A program made the position numbers and the translations under genes. From positions 1 through 29,325 of the forward strand of contig RZYX01000018.1 in assembly GCA_009930155.1 (NCBI GenBank): a stretch of DNA of 29,325 nt. Direction: 5' to 3'. Below are positions 1-10,023 of the stretch, piece after piece. Source of the stretch: Clostridia bacterium (GTDB lineage Bacteria; Bacillota_A; Clostridia; Oscillospirales; Acutalibacteraceae). The stretch's first letter is position 1. Each line of letters starts with the position of its first letter. The notes below the pieces were generated by a model. The model was given only the letters and a program-made list of their open reading frames with translations. It was not told where the DNA came from and made no database searches.

Positions 1-63
1 TAAATAATTTTTTTTATCAAAAAAGCTTATTTAGAATACGTCTAATTTAAAAACTAGAAGAAA

Positions 64-579
64 ATGAAAAAAGAAAAAAACACGATAGGTGGAAAAAAAT
101 CTTTAATGATTTTTACTGTTCTATTTGTATCATTATTATTTAGCAATTTCTTATTAAGTCAAGAAATAAATAATTTTGAAACCATTAAACCAACTGAGCA
201 AAAGAATACTAGTAGTGGCTCATCTGACTTATATGCTTTGTATTATGATAATCAACCAACAATAGTAATCGACAGAGATAAGTCTTTTAACTCTAATTCG
301 GAATTATCTAATAGGGTAGTAGAGATTAGTGTTTCAGACTTAAGCTTACTTAGTGAAAAAGACTATGATTTGACAAGCATCGAATTGATAAGAGTTATTT
401 ATAATAAATCAGATGAAATTGCTGAGCTTGATTTATCAAAGATTTCTAATCTAGCAAATCTTAGAGCAATAGTTTTTCAGTGTGACTTTAAGTGTGACCC
501 TAAACAGATTGAAAACCTGATTTCTACAAAATCGAAATCAATTATTCCCATTTACTATTTGGTATCAATACCTCAATAA
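64..579 (+). CDS. Small exported protein of unknown function, first gene of cassette A
   Basis: I do not recognise this 171-residue protein. The N-terminus is lysine-rich (residues 2-12), followed by a hydrophobic stretch (about 14-32) ending in Leu-Leu-Ser-Gln, which looks like a signal peptide cut before Gln33. The mature part has a Ser/Thr/Asn-rich linker (about 38-60), then a region (about 85-145) with Leu/Ile spacing loosely like a leucine-rich repeat (I-A-E-L-D-L-S...L-A-N-L-R), and two close cysteines (C140, C144). The ATG at 64 follows A-rich sequence, as is usual for Bacteroidetes translation starts; a later start at codon 15 would remove the basic N-region and is less likely. It lies 57 bp ahead of the preferred start of the giant adhesin, on the same strand, so cotranscription is probable. 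It is presumably periplasmic or surface exposed. A similar small exported protein leads cassette B, but I see no clear sequence similarity between the two. Confidence 0.75.
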   Translation: MKKEKNTIGGKKSLMIFTVLFVSLLFSNFLLSQEINNFETIKPTEQKNTSSGSSDLYALYYDNQPTIVIDRDKSFNSNSELSNRVVEISVSDLSLLSEKDYDLTSIELIRVIYNKSDEIAELDLSKISNLANLRAIVFQCDFKCDPKQIENLISTKSKSIIPIYYLVSIPQ

Positions 580-636
580 TAAAAAAACACAACGAGCATG
601 AAAGCAAATATTTTTAAACTTATAAATATTATTATT

Positions 637-3600
637 ATGAAAAAAGTTTTACTAACGATAGTTCTATTGTCGGTATTTTTTTCGTTTATAAACGCACAGG
701 TTATAGAGCCTTTTACACAGCGCAGCTCTCAATATACTCCCGGTAAATATATTTACAATGTCAAGGGAGATTTTACATTAATTGGGAATACTAACCTTAC
801 ACTTGTAAATTACGGAGACAATACCTCGAATAACAATAGTATGGAATATGTTGATTTTGATTCAGATGCGAGTACCTTAAACTCCTCTTCATCAACATTA
901 CAGTTTTCGACTGAAAACGGTGCTATTCCTGAGTGTTCAAATATTATATATGCCGGTCTATACTGGACGGGGCGAGCTCACAATGGAGGAAGCAGTCCAA
1001 TGGAATTTTCTGTAACTAAAAACAGTGTAACCGTCGATTTAAATAAAAGAGAAGTACTTTTAAAAGGTCCTGGGGCAGGTTCATATACAACTGTTACTGC
1101 AAATGCAAATGATATTTATTATCCCGAAACCCAACATAGTCAAATGTATTCTGCTTATGCTGAAGTAACTGATTATGTGCGTCAGTATGGAGTTGGCGAA
1201 TACTTTGTGGGTAACATTGCGCTTAGAGAAGGAAACGGTGGAAGCACCGGCTATTATGGAGGCTGGGCAATGGTGGTAATTTACGAAAACTCCAAAATGA
1301 ATTGGAGAGATGTAACAATATTTGATGGTCATGCTTATGTTGCAGGTCAGATAACAGCCGATTTCACTATACCTGTAACAGGCTTTAACACGGTGCAGTC
1401 GGGCGATGTTAATCTTAAATTAGGTCTTGTTGCAGGCGAAGGCGATCGAGGCATCAATGGAGATTATTTTCAGGTTCGCGATCACAATAACACAAACTGG
1501 GTTACGCTGAATCATGCTCAAAACTCCTCGAATAACTTTTTTAACAGCTCAATTTATACTGGAGGAAATTCAAGAAATCCTAATCTTATAAACAATACAG
1601 GTCTTGACATTTCGATGTTCGACGTACCTAACTCTGGAAACTCAGTTATTACCAACAACCAGACATCAACATCATTTCGATATGGTAGTAATCAAGACAC
1701 TTATGCCGTTTTTATGCTTGCAATGTCGGTTGATGCCTATATTCCCACACCGGAAGCACTAAACTCTGTACTCAGTATTAATGGTATTCCTTATATCCCC
1801 GGCAATCCATTGGTTGCAGAACCGGGACAGGAAATCGAAATTTCGATTGAAATTCGCAATAAAGGAACAGAGCCTATTGATAACACTGAGCTTATTGTAC
1901 CAATACCTTTTGCATCATCGTATGTTAGTAGTAATAATCAGATATTTTTCACTCCTGCTCCTAGCCCTAACAATTTTTATTTTGATCCTTCACAAGGAGC
2001 AAACGGTGCAATTATTTGGGAAATAGGAACTTTGCCTTTACCCGCTGATCCAAACGATTTGCTTGGCGTATTAACTTTTAAAGTGAAAGTAACCGAAGAT
2101 TGTACGATTTTGGCTAATCCAAATTGTGACGCTGAAGTAATACTACAAGGACATGTGAATGGAATTGGCCAAATCAGTGGAACTGTATTTAATAATCATA
2201 GTACAATTCAGGGATACGAAATGTCTGGTATATGTGCAGGTGAGCCGATTCTACAACCTTTCCAATTTAATATTGACGAATCGGCTTATATTACTGCTAA
2301 CTGTGCGGCTACACCAACAGTTTTAGAGTTTTTACAGTGTAATGTCAGTGGTTCAATTACAATCACCGAGGTTTCGGGTCACTTTCCAGCCGGGTCAAGA
2401 TTTTACAGTCAATATCCAGTAACCGGTTCAACAACTGAATATACTATTACCAATCCATTTCCTGCAACACCAGGGGTGAGTACTTACTATGCTGTTCCTC
2501 CGGGATCAACTAGTTGTTATTTTGAATTTACAATTGAAGTTCTTGATTTAACGAGCACGCCAATTGTAGCCAGTCCTGTAACTTATTGTCAGAATGATGT
2601 TGCAGTTCCATTAACAGCCACTGCAAGTGATCCTTCTTACTCATTGTATTACTACAATAGTTTAACTGGAGTTCCTCAAACTTCTATTACTCCCTCAACT
2701 TCGGTTTTTGGAACATTTACTTATTATGTAGCCGAGGGTTTGTCTGGCTCTTGCATCAGTCCAAATAAAGTACCGATTCAGGTAATTGTTAATCCTTTAC
2801 CTGAAGCTCCGAGTGCAGCAAACTCAGATGTTTCATCTGTTTGTTTTAACGAAACAGGAAATATTGTGCTGTCAGCAACCGGAGGCTCTGGCGACGTATT
2901 AAACTGGTACACAGGCTCTTGCGAAGGAACTTTGGTAGGAACAGGAAATAATCTGAGCATTGCAGCACCTGCTGTAACAACAACTTATTATGTAGCATGG
3001 GAAAATTCTTGTGGAATATCTTCTTGTGCCGAAGTTACAGTTACAGTTATGCCGGCAATTATTGTTGGTTTGTCTGTTACTGCTGAAATAGATTTTTATA
3101 ATGCATCAACAGGCGAAATTACAGTAACTGCAAGTGGTGGAACTCCTCCGTTTACATATAGTTTAAATGGTGGTTCATCACAAGCTTCGAATATTTTCGA
3201 AAATCTTTCTGCTGGAATATACACAATTGTAGTAACTGACTCGGAAGGTTGTAGCGAGACTGCTTTAATTACCATTAACAATGCATTAGAAATTATTGCA
3301 GTTGATGATGCCGGTACCGTAAACGGAATGACTGGTGGAACTGTTGTTACAAATATTCTATCAAACGACTTACTTAACGGAAGTCCAGTTGATCCTGCAG
3401 ATGTTGATTTAACTTTTATTAGTTCAACCGACCCAAATATCAGCCTTGTTGGAACAGATGTAGTTGTTGCGCCGAGTACTCCCGCAGGAACATATTATTT
3501 GGTTTACCAAATCTGCGAAATAGCTAATCCAACAAATTGCGATCAGGCAACAGTTACAATTACCGTTGAAGCTCCCGAAATTATCGCTAACGATGATTCT

Positions 3601-6600
3601 GCAACCGGGGTTAATGGTACAACAGGTCAAACAAATGTTTTAAATGTATTTGCCAATGACTTATTAAATGAAAATCCGGTTAATCCTGTTGATGTTATTC
3701 TTACAGAAACTGTTGCAGACCCAACCGGAACACTAACACTAAATCCTGATGGCTCCGTTGATGTTGCTCCATTTACTCCTGGTGGTACTTACACTTTGAC
3801 TTACCAAATATGTGAGGTGCTAAATCCTACAAATTGCGACGATGCTGTTGTTACAATCGAAGTGATTAAAACTTCTGATGTTTCAATTATTAAGACACAT
3901 ATTGATCCCTCGAATTTACCAGTTGGTGATCCTTCTCAATTAATCGAAGTATTTCCTTCTGTTATTACAGCTGGAGAACAAATCTATTATTTCTTAATGG
4001 TCGAAAATAATGGACCTGACAATTCGCTTCAAGCAACTATTGAAGACATTATTCCTGCAGGAATTTCTAATCCACAATACTCATTAAACTTTGGGAATTC
4101 ATGGTTTGCTTGGGGTGGCACAAGGTATCTTGCCGAATTCCTTTATCCAGGAGTTAACTACGTTATGATTCGTGGAGATGTCAATCCTTCTGCTACTGGA
4201 ACACTTGTAAACACAGGAACAATTTATAGTGCAGTAACTACCGATCCTGATTTGTCGAATAATGAGTCAACAGTTACAACAAATATTTTGACTTCTGCCG
4301 ACCTTGAATTAACTAAAAGAGCTTTAACATCTCCGGTGATAATTGGTGGCCCTATAGTTTATGAAATTACTATAACTAATTATGGTCCTTCGGTTGCCAC
4401 AGATGTGATAATTACTGATATTATAGATCCAACAATTATTTCGGGCGTTGAATATTCAGTTAATGGTGGTGGTGCTTGGTTAAGCCCATGGACAGGAAGT
4501 ATAAATATTGGCGACTTGAATGATGGAGCAACTTATACATTATTAATTAGAGGAACTGTTATTGACATGTCTCCTGCTCCAAATGTTGATCCAATACCAA
4601 ATACAGCATCGGTAACTTCGTCCGATCCTGACCCGGATCCTTCAAATAATGAAGAAACAATTAACACACCTTTAAATGTAGATGCAGATGTTTCTATTTT
4701 GAAGTCTGGTCCCGCTACTGTAGTTGCTGGAACTCAAATACAATATTCAATTCTTGTTACAAACAATAGCAATACATTCAATTCCGTAAATGTTCATATT
4801 CATGATGTAATCAACCCAGCTATAATTGCAAATGCAGAATATTCTGCCGATGGTGGCGCAACTTGGTTTGCATGGACAGGTGAGTATGTAGTTGGTGATA
4901 TGAGTCCAATGTCAAGTTTCGAATTGCTAATTAGAGGAACAGTTGGAAGTAGTCATACAGCTAATGTCGTAAATACTGCAACTGTCGAAACTGATACTCC
5001 GGATTCTGATGTTACTAACAATACATCTACAGTAAATACAGTTGTTGAAGTGGTTGCTGATTTGAACATCGTTAAAATTCAAATAGACCCTTCAATTTTA
5101 CCTTTAACCGAGGCTCAGATTTTTGGAAATCCCAATGATATAGTTATAAATCCAGTCGAAATTACTGCTGGCGAAGATATTTATTATGTATTGTTTTATT
5201 GGAATGATGGACCAAGTGATGCTACAAATGTAATAATTGATGATATCCTCCCAGGGTTTGTAATTGATTGGGAAGGCTCAAGATGTCAAGCTAATTATGG
5301 CGGGTGGACAGGAACCGGAAATCTTGGTACTATTATCGCAGGTGGTCGATGTGTGCTTGTTATCAGAGGTTCTGTTGTGCCTGAGGCAACCGGAAATCTT
5401 GTGAACACAGCTTATATTCATAGTGATGATGTTACCGATCCAGACCCAAGTAATGACGAATCAACTTTTGTTACTCCAATTCAAGCTCAATCAGACTTGA
5501 GTATAAATAAAACTGTAAACAACAGCACTCCTTATGTTGGAGATAATATTACTTTTACAATCACAATTACCAATAATGGTCCGAGCGAAGCAACAAATGT
5601 TGAAGTTACAGATCAGCTTCCAACCGGATACACTTATGTTTCTCATACTACTTCAAACGGAACTTACAACTCAGTTACAGGTCTTTGGGAAGTTGGAACA
5701 GTGAGTTTCCCTGGTTCAGAGGTGTTAACAATTACTGCAACTGTAAACTTACCTGGAGGCAACTATCTTAATATCGCAACAATAACAGATCTCGACCAAT
5801 TTGATCCTGATTCTGGAAATGATGAGGATGATGAAAGTACAGATCCTACCAATGTTATTATTGCAAATGATGATAACGCAGGTCCAATAAACGGATTTGA
5901 TGGTGCTGTTAACATTCTTAATGTTTTTGATAATGACTTGCTTAACGGATCACCGGTAATCCCTGCTGATTTGACTCTTACCGAGACTATTGCTGACCCA
6001 ACCGGAAATCTAACTTTAAATCCTGACGGATCCGTTGATTTAGCACCAAATACCCCTGCTGGAACTTATACATTGACTTATCAGATTTGCGAAATTGCTG
6101 ATCCAACAAATTGTGATGATGCTATTGTTACAATTACAGTTGATGCTCCCGAAATAATTGCAAACGATGATGTCGCAGGTGGTGTAAATGGCTATGATGG
6201 ACAGATAAATGTGTTAAATGTTTTTGACAATGATTTATTAAATGGAAATCCAGTTGACCCATCGGATGTAACTCTAACAGAGACAGTTGCAGATCCAACC
6301 GTAACTCTTACTTTAAATCCAGATGGTTCCGTTGATGTTGCTCCGGGAACACCAGCTGGAACTTACACCTTGACATATGAGATTTGCGAAATTGTAAATC
6401 CAACAAATTGTGACGATGCTCAAGTTATTATTACTGTTGTTGCAACTTCTATTATTGCAAATGATGATAGCGCAACAGACGTTGATGGAACTGCCGGCGT
6501 CGTTGGAATCTTAAATGTATTCGATAATGATTTGTTGAATGGAGATCCTGTAAACCCTGCTGATGTAACATTGACAGAGACAGTTGCAGATCCAACCGGA

Positions 6601-9600
6601 AGTTTAACTTTAAATCCTGATGGTACGGTTGATGTGGCCCCTGGAACTCCAGAGGGAACATATACATTAACTTACGAAATATGTGAAATTCTCAATCCTA
6701 CCAATTGTGATGATGCAATTGTTACCATTACAGTTGTGCCGGGTGAAATTATCGCAAATGATGATTTGGCAAGCGGTATAAATGGTTATACTGGACAGAA
6801 CAACATACTTAATGTTTTTGATAATGATTTATTAAGTGGAGATCCAGTTAATCCTGCCGATGTAACATTAACAGAGACAGTTGCAGATCCAACCGGAAGT
6901 CTTACTTTAAATCCTGACGGCTCTGTGGATTTAGCTCCCGGAACGCCCGCTGGAACTTATACTTTAACTTACGAAATTTGCGAAATACTTAATCCTACTA
7001 ATTGTGATGACGCTTTAGTGATAATTACAGTTGGTGCAACTAGCATTATTGCAAATGATGACTATGCTTATGATGTTAATGGTCATACAGGCGAAACGGC
7101 TGTTGTAGTTGTTTTCGACAACGACTTACTTAACGGAAACCCTGTTAATCCTGCCGAAGTAATTCTGACAGAAACAATACCGGAAGACAACGGATACCTA
7201 GTTTTAAATCCTGATGGAACTGTGGATGTATTACCAAATACTCCAGCCGGAACTTATTACCTCACATATCAAATTTGTGAAGTTCTCAATCCTTCAAACT
7301 GTGATGATGCTCAGGTATTTGTAACTGTACTTCATGCAACAATTGCTGCAACTGATGATAACTTTACATCTTCGGCGGTAGATTGCGAATTAGGTGGCGT
7401 TGCAGGAAATGTTCTTGATAACGACTTGCTTGATGGAGCGCCGGTTGATTTTAATGATGTCGTTATTACTTTAACGAATGATGGAGGAATTGTTGGTGCA
7501 TCAATTTCTGCCAACGGAGATTTAAATATCCCGGCCGGACTTGCAGTTGGCACTTACTATCTGTCTTATGAAATATGTGAAGTAATAAATCCTACAAACT
7601 GTGATAATGCTGACATTACAGTTGTTATACAAGATTTTGTTAACCCAACAATTACTTGTCCCGGTGACGTTGCTGTAAATAGTGATGCCGGAAATTGTGA
7701 AGCTACAAACGTTGTCATCGGAACCCCAACTGTTAATGATAATTGTGGTGTGAACACTGTAACTGGAGTTAGAGATGATATGTTGGCTTTAACAGATCCT
7801 TATCCTCTTGGAACTACAACTATAACTTGGACTGTTACAGATTTTGGCGGAAATTCAGCAACTTGTGATCAACTTGTTGTCGTAACCGATATTGAACTTC
7901 CAACAATAGTATGTCCTGCTCCTGTAGCGGTTAATACTGATGCTGATGAATGTACAGCAAGCGGTGTTGATTTAGGCACACCAACAGTTGACGATAATTG
8001 CTCAATTCTTTCTGTAACAAACGATGCTCCGGTAGTATTCCCAATCGGAACAACAACTGTAACTTGGACAGTAACTGACGGTAGCGGCAACATTGAAACT
8101 TGTGAGCAAATCGTAACAGTAACAGATATTGAACTTCCAACAATAGTTTGTCCTGAAGATATTGTGTCTTGTTCAAATATTATAGAACTTATAGAGCCAC
8201 AAGTTTCAGACAATTGTGGAATTGACTTAATTTCTAATAATGCTCCTGCTACATTTCCAACTGGCACCACAACCGTAACTTGGACTGTAACTGATGTTAA
8301 TGGAAATATCTCAACATGTGATCAACTTGTTCATGTGTCGGTAATGGACGTTACTGTTGATGCTACGTCACAGGTAAGCTGTAATGACGCTAGTGATGCT
8401 GTAATAGATATAACTGTCGAAGGAGCTTTTGGAGAACTAACATATTCTTTAAATGGAGGAACTCCAGAATCGTCAAACACTTTTGAAGGCTTATCAGCCG
8501 GAGAATACACAGTATTAGTTGAAGACGAAAATGGATGTTCTGTCTTAACCGATGTAATTACCATTAGCAATCCAACTCAAATTGAAGCCGAGTTTGTCAT
8601 TTCTTCTCAAGTTTCTTGTTTTGATGGTAATGATGCTTCGATCGAGATTATTACAACTGGTGGAAGTGGTGAACTAACATATTCTCTAAATGGTGGAGCG
8701 TCTCAGACATCAAATATCTTTGAAGATCTTGTTGCAGGAACTTATACAGTTGTGGTTGAGGACGAGAACTTGTGTTCAACAACTTTAACCGATATTGTAA
8801 TTGAGAATCCGGAGACATTACAGGTATCTTACGCTGTAGAAAACGAGGTATCTTGCTTTGGTGCTGAAAATGGAAGTATTGAGGTGTTTGTTAGCGGTGG
8901 AAGTGGTGAATATAGTGTAATTCTAACAAACACTACTACCGGTTCGGAAAATAGCCATAATTCCACCTTTGTGTTTGACAATTTGATTGCTGGAGATTAC
9001 ACAATAAGAGTAACAGACTCTAACGGATGTTCAGAACAAATTAATGCATCAATCCAGACTCCTGATGTCTTAGTAATGAGTTATGCGCCATATTGTGAAG
9101 CAGGTATTGTTGGCATAGAGCTAACAGCTGTTGGTGGAACAGGAACTCACATGTTCTCAATTGACGGAGGACAAAACTGGACAGAGTCAGGTAGTTTTAA
9201 CAACTTAGTAAATGGAACAACACTTTCACTTATAGCTACTGATGAGAATGGTTGTTTGACAGAAGTTGTTGATGTTCCTGTTGCTAGCTTAAACACTCTT
9301 AGCGCTAGTGCAGAAGTCGTTTCAGGGAATTCGTGTTATGGTGTTGCAGATGCTGCAGTACAAATAAATATTGCGGGTGGTGTTGCTCCTTATGTATTTA
9401 CTGTAAACGGAGAAGATGTCCATTATTCAAACTTAATCGAAAGTCTTAACGCAGGGGATTATACTATCCAAATTCGTGACGCTAATGAATGTCCTGCGGT
9501 TACAGAAATTTCAATTGAAAGCAGCGAGGAAATAGAAATTGATCTGGTATCAAAAACTAATGCTGACTGTAATGGGAATAGTGATGGAACGGCCGAGATT

Positions 9601-10023
9601 GAAGTATTTGGCGGTTTTGGCGAGTTTGAATATTCTTGGACAAATGGTTCTAACAGCAGAGTTGTTGCAGGACTAAATGCCGGCACTCACACAGTTACTG
9701 TTACCGACCTAAAAGGTTGTGAAGTTACTTATGATATTATTATAGAGTCGGATGTAATTGGTGTAGAGCTTATTCAAAACAATGTTTTTACTCCAAATAA
9801 CGACGGTATTAACGACTACTTCGTAATTTCTAATCTGGACATTTACCCAGACAACGAACTAGTGGTTCTTAATCGTTGGGGTAACGAGGTTTATAGCAAA
9901 AAATCATACGATAATTTATGGAATGGAAGTAATTTAACAGAAGGCACCTATTTTTATGTATTAAAAGTAAAGATGTGTGATGAATACAAAACACTCAACG
10001 GATATATAACAATTCTTGACTAA
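637..10023 (+). CDS. Giant mosaic T9SS-secreted adhesin (DUF11, DNDLL repeats, HYR, SprB repeats, type B sorting domain)
   Basis: A 3128-residue surface protein predicted to be exported by the type IX secretion system. I start it at ATG 637 because MKKVLLTIVLL...INAQ is a canonical signal peptide; an in-frame ATG at 598 would add 13 residues. Order, numbered from 637: signal peptide 1-21; N-terminal domain to about 375 of the kind seen in Bacteroidetes DUF11 adhesins (KGDFTLIGNTNLTL, AGLYWTGRA); a DUF11-like domain about 378-540; Ig-like modules about 642-810; one SprB repeat about 811-885; two DNDLL-type beta repeats 886-1079; five DUF11 repeats (TNNGPSEATNV-like cores) about 1080-1740; six more DNDLL repeats 1741-2333; three HYR-like domains 2334-2569 (TTTVTWTVTD cores, conserved Cys); six SprB repeats 2570-3038; CHU_C type B sorting domain 3039-3128 (FTPNNDGIND, NRWGNEVY). 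Family knowledge says such domains direct export and need a PorP/SprF partner; the next gene encodes one. The ligand is unknown. Confidence 0.93.
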   Translation: MKKVLLTIVLLSVFFSFINAQVIEPFTQRSSQYTPGKYIYNVKGDFTLIGNTNLTLVNYGDNTSNNNSMEYVDFDSDASTLNSSSSTLQFSTENGAIPECSNIIYAGLYWTGRAHNGGSSPMEFSVTKNSVTVDLNKREVLLKGPGAGSYTTVTANANDIYYPETQHSQMYSAYAEVTDYVRQYGVGEYFVGNIALREGNGGSTGYYGGWAMVVIYENSKMNWRDVTIFDGHAYVAGQITADFTIPVTGFNTVQSGDVNLKLGLVAGEGDRGINGDYFQVRDHNNTNWVTLNHAQNSSNNFFNSSIYTGGNSRNPNLINNTGLDISMFDVPNSGNSVITNNQTSTSFRYGSNQDTYAVFMLAMSVDAYIPTPEALNSVLSINGIPYIPGNPLVAEPGQEIEISIEIRNKGTEPIDNTELIVPIPFASSYVSSNNQIFFTPAPSPNNFYFDPSQGANGAIIWEIGTLPLPADPNDLLGVLTFKVKVTEDCTILANPNCDAEVILQGHVNGIGQISGTVFNNHSTIQGYEMSGICAGEPILQPFQFNIDESAYITANCAATPTVLEFLQCNVSGSITITEVSGHFPAGSRFYSQYPVTGSTTEYTITNPFPATPGVSTYYAVPPGSTSCYFEFTIEVLDLTSTPIVASPVTYCQNDVAVPLTATASDPSYSLYYYNSLTGVPQTSITPSTSVFGTFTYYVAEGLSGSCISPNKVPIQVIVNPLPEAPSAANSDVSSVCFNETGNIVLSATGGSGDVLNWYTGSCEGTLVGTGNNLSIAAPAVTTTYYVAWENSCGISSCAEVTVTVMPAIIVGLSVTAEIDFYNASTGEITVTASGGTPPFTYSLNGGSSQASNIFENLSAGIYTIVVTDSEGCSETALITINNALEIIAVDDAGTVNGMTGGTVVTNILSNDLLNGSPVDPADVDLTFISSTDPNISLVGTDVVVAPSTPAGTYYLVYQICEIANPTNCDQATVTITVEAPEIIANDDSATGVNGTTGQTNVLNVFANDLLNENPVNPVDVILTETVADPTGTLTLNPDGSVDVAPFTPGGTYTLTYQICEVLNPTNCDDAVVTIEVIKTSDVSIIKTHIDPSNLPVGDPSQLIEVFPSVITAGEQIYYFLMVENNGPDNSLQATIEDIIPAGISNPQYSLNFGNSWFAWGGTRYLAEFLYPGVNYVMIRGDVNPSATGTLVNTGTIYSAVTTDPDLSNNESTVTTNILTSADLELTKRALTSPVIIGGPIVYEITITNYGPSVATDVIITDIIDPTIISGVEYSVNGGGAWLSPWTGSINIGDLNDGATYTLLIRGTVIDMSPAPNVDPIPNTASVTSSDPDPDPSNNEETINTPLNVDADVSILKSGPATVVAGTQIQYSILVTNNSNTFNSVNVHIHDVINPAIIANAEYSADGGATWFAWTGEYVVGDMSPMSSFELLIRGTVGSSHTANVVNTATVETDTPDSDVTNNTSTVNTVVEVVADLNIVKIQIDPSILPLTEAQIFGNPNDIVINPVEITAGEDIYYVLFYWNDGPSDATNVIIDDILPGFVIDWEGSRCQANYGGWTGTGNLGTIIAGGRCVLVIRGSVVPEATGNLVNTAYIHSDDVTDPDPSNDESTFVTPIQAQSDLSINKTVNNSTPYVGDNITFTITITNNGPSEATNVEVTDQLPTGYTYVSHTTSNGTYNSVTGLWEVGTVSFPGSEVLTITATVNLPGGNYLNIATITDLDQFDPDSGNDEDDESTDPTNVIIANDDNAGPINGFDGAVNILNVFDNDLLNGSPVIPADLTLTETIADPTGNLTLNPDGSVDLAPNTPAGTYTLTYQICEIADPTNCDDAIVTITVDAPEIIANDDVAGGVNGYDGQINVLNVFDNDLLNGNPVDPSDVTLTETVADPTVTLTLNPDGSVDVAPGTPAGTYTLTYEICEIVNPTNCDDAQVIITVVATSIIANDDSATDVDGTAGVVGILNVFDNDLLNGDPVNPADVTLTETVADPTGSLTLNPDGTVDVAPGTPEGTYTLTYEICEILNPTNCDDAIVTITVVPGEIIANDDLASGINGYTGQNNILNVFDNDLLSGDPVNPADVTLTETVADPTGSLTLNPDGSVDLAPGTPAGTYTLTYEICEILNPTNCDDALVIITVGATSIIANDDYAYDVNGHTGETAVVVVFDNDLLNGNPVNPAEVILTETIPEDNGYLVLNPDGTVDVLPNTPAGTYYLTYQICEVLNPSNCDDAQVFVTVLHATIAATDDNFTSSAVDCELGGVAGNVLDNDLLDGAPVDFNDVVITLTNDGGIVGASISANGDLNIPAGLAVGTYYLSYEICEVINPTNCDNADITVVIQDFVNPTITCPGDVAVNSDAGNCEATNVVIGTPTVNDNCGVNTVTGVRDDMLALTDPYPLGTTTITWTVTDFGGNSATCDQLVVVTDIELPTIVCPAPVAVNTDADECTASGVDLGTPTVDDNCSILSVTNDAPVVFPIGTTTVTWTVTDGSGNIETCEQIVTVTDIELPTIVCPEDIVSCSNIIELIEPQVSDNCGIDLISNNAPATFPTGTTTVTWTVTDVNGNISTCDQLVHVSVMDVTVDATSQVSCNDASDAVIDITVEGAFGELTYSLNGGTPESSNTFEGLSAGEYTVLVEDENGCSVLTDVITISNPTQIEAEFVISSQVSCFDGNDASIEIITTGGSGELTYSLNGGASQTSNIFEDLVAGTYTVVVEDENLCSTTLTDIVIENPETLQVSYAVENEVSCFGAENGSIEVFVSGGSGEYSVILTNTTTGSENSHNSTFVFDNLIAGDYTIRVTDSNGCSEQINASIQTPDVLVMSYAPYCEAGIVGIELTAVGGTGTHMFSIDGGQNWTESGSFNNLVNGTTLSLIATDENGCLTEVVDVPVASLNTLSASAEVVSGNSCYGVADAAVQINIAGGVAPYVFTVNGEDVHYSNLIESLNAGDYTIQIRDANECPAVTEISIESSEEIEIDLVSKTNADCNGNSDGTAEIEVFGGFGEFEYSWTNGSNSRVVAGLNAGTHTVTVTDLKGCEVTYDIIIESDVIGVELIQNNVFTPNNDGINDYFVISNLDIYPDNELVVLNRWGNEVYSKKSYDNLWNGSNLTEGTYFYVLKVKMCDEYKTLNGYITILD
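5857..7341 (+). repeat. Five tandem 297-bp in-frame coding repeats (99 codons each)
   Basis: Inside the giant adhesin gene, units starting at 5857, 6154, 6451, 6748 and 7045 are each exactly 297 bp. Each begins with IIANDD, contains VFDNDLL near its middle and ends with ICE...CDDA plus a beta strand. A diverged 294-bp unit follows at 7342-7635. DNA is conserved as well as protein: the 30 bases at 6574-6603 recur identically at 6871-6900, and the first 24 of them occur at 6277-6300, all in 297-bp register. Two earlier units (3292-3579 and 3580-3870) are 96 and 97 codons long and are separated from these by the DUF11 block. The likely structure is a beta-sandwich rod, with the Asn-Asp-Asp at each junction a possible calcium site (inference). 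Confidence 0.92.

Noticed and set aside
598..636. Upstream ATG for the giant adhesin
   Set aside because: It would place 13 extra residues before a complete, canonical signal peptide that starts at 637. It is possible but less likely. The same reasoning applies to ATG 11161 versus 11191.
3292..7635. Regular spacing that might suggest a CRISPR or satellite array
   Set aside because: The repeat unit is a 96-99 codon in-frame protein domain inside one long gene, not short repeats with unique spacers.
7869..8270. 133-codon open frame on the - strand
   Set aside because: It is antisense to the HYR domains of the giant adhesin, and its repeated composition follows the repeats on the coding strand.
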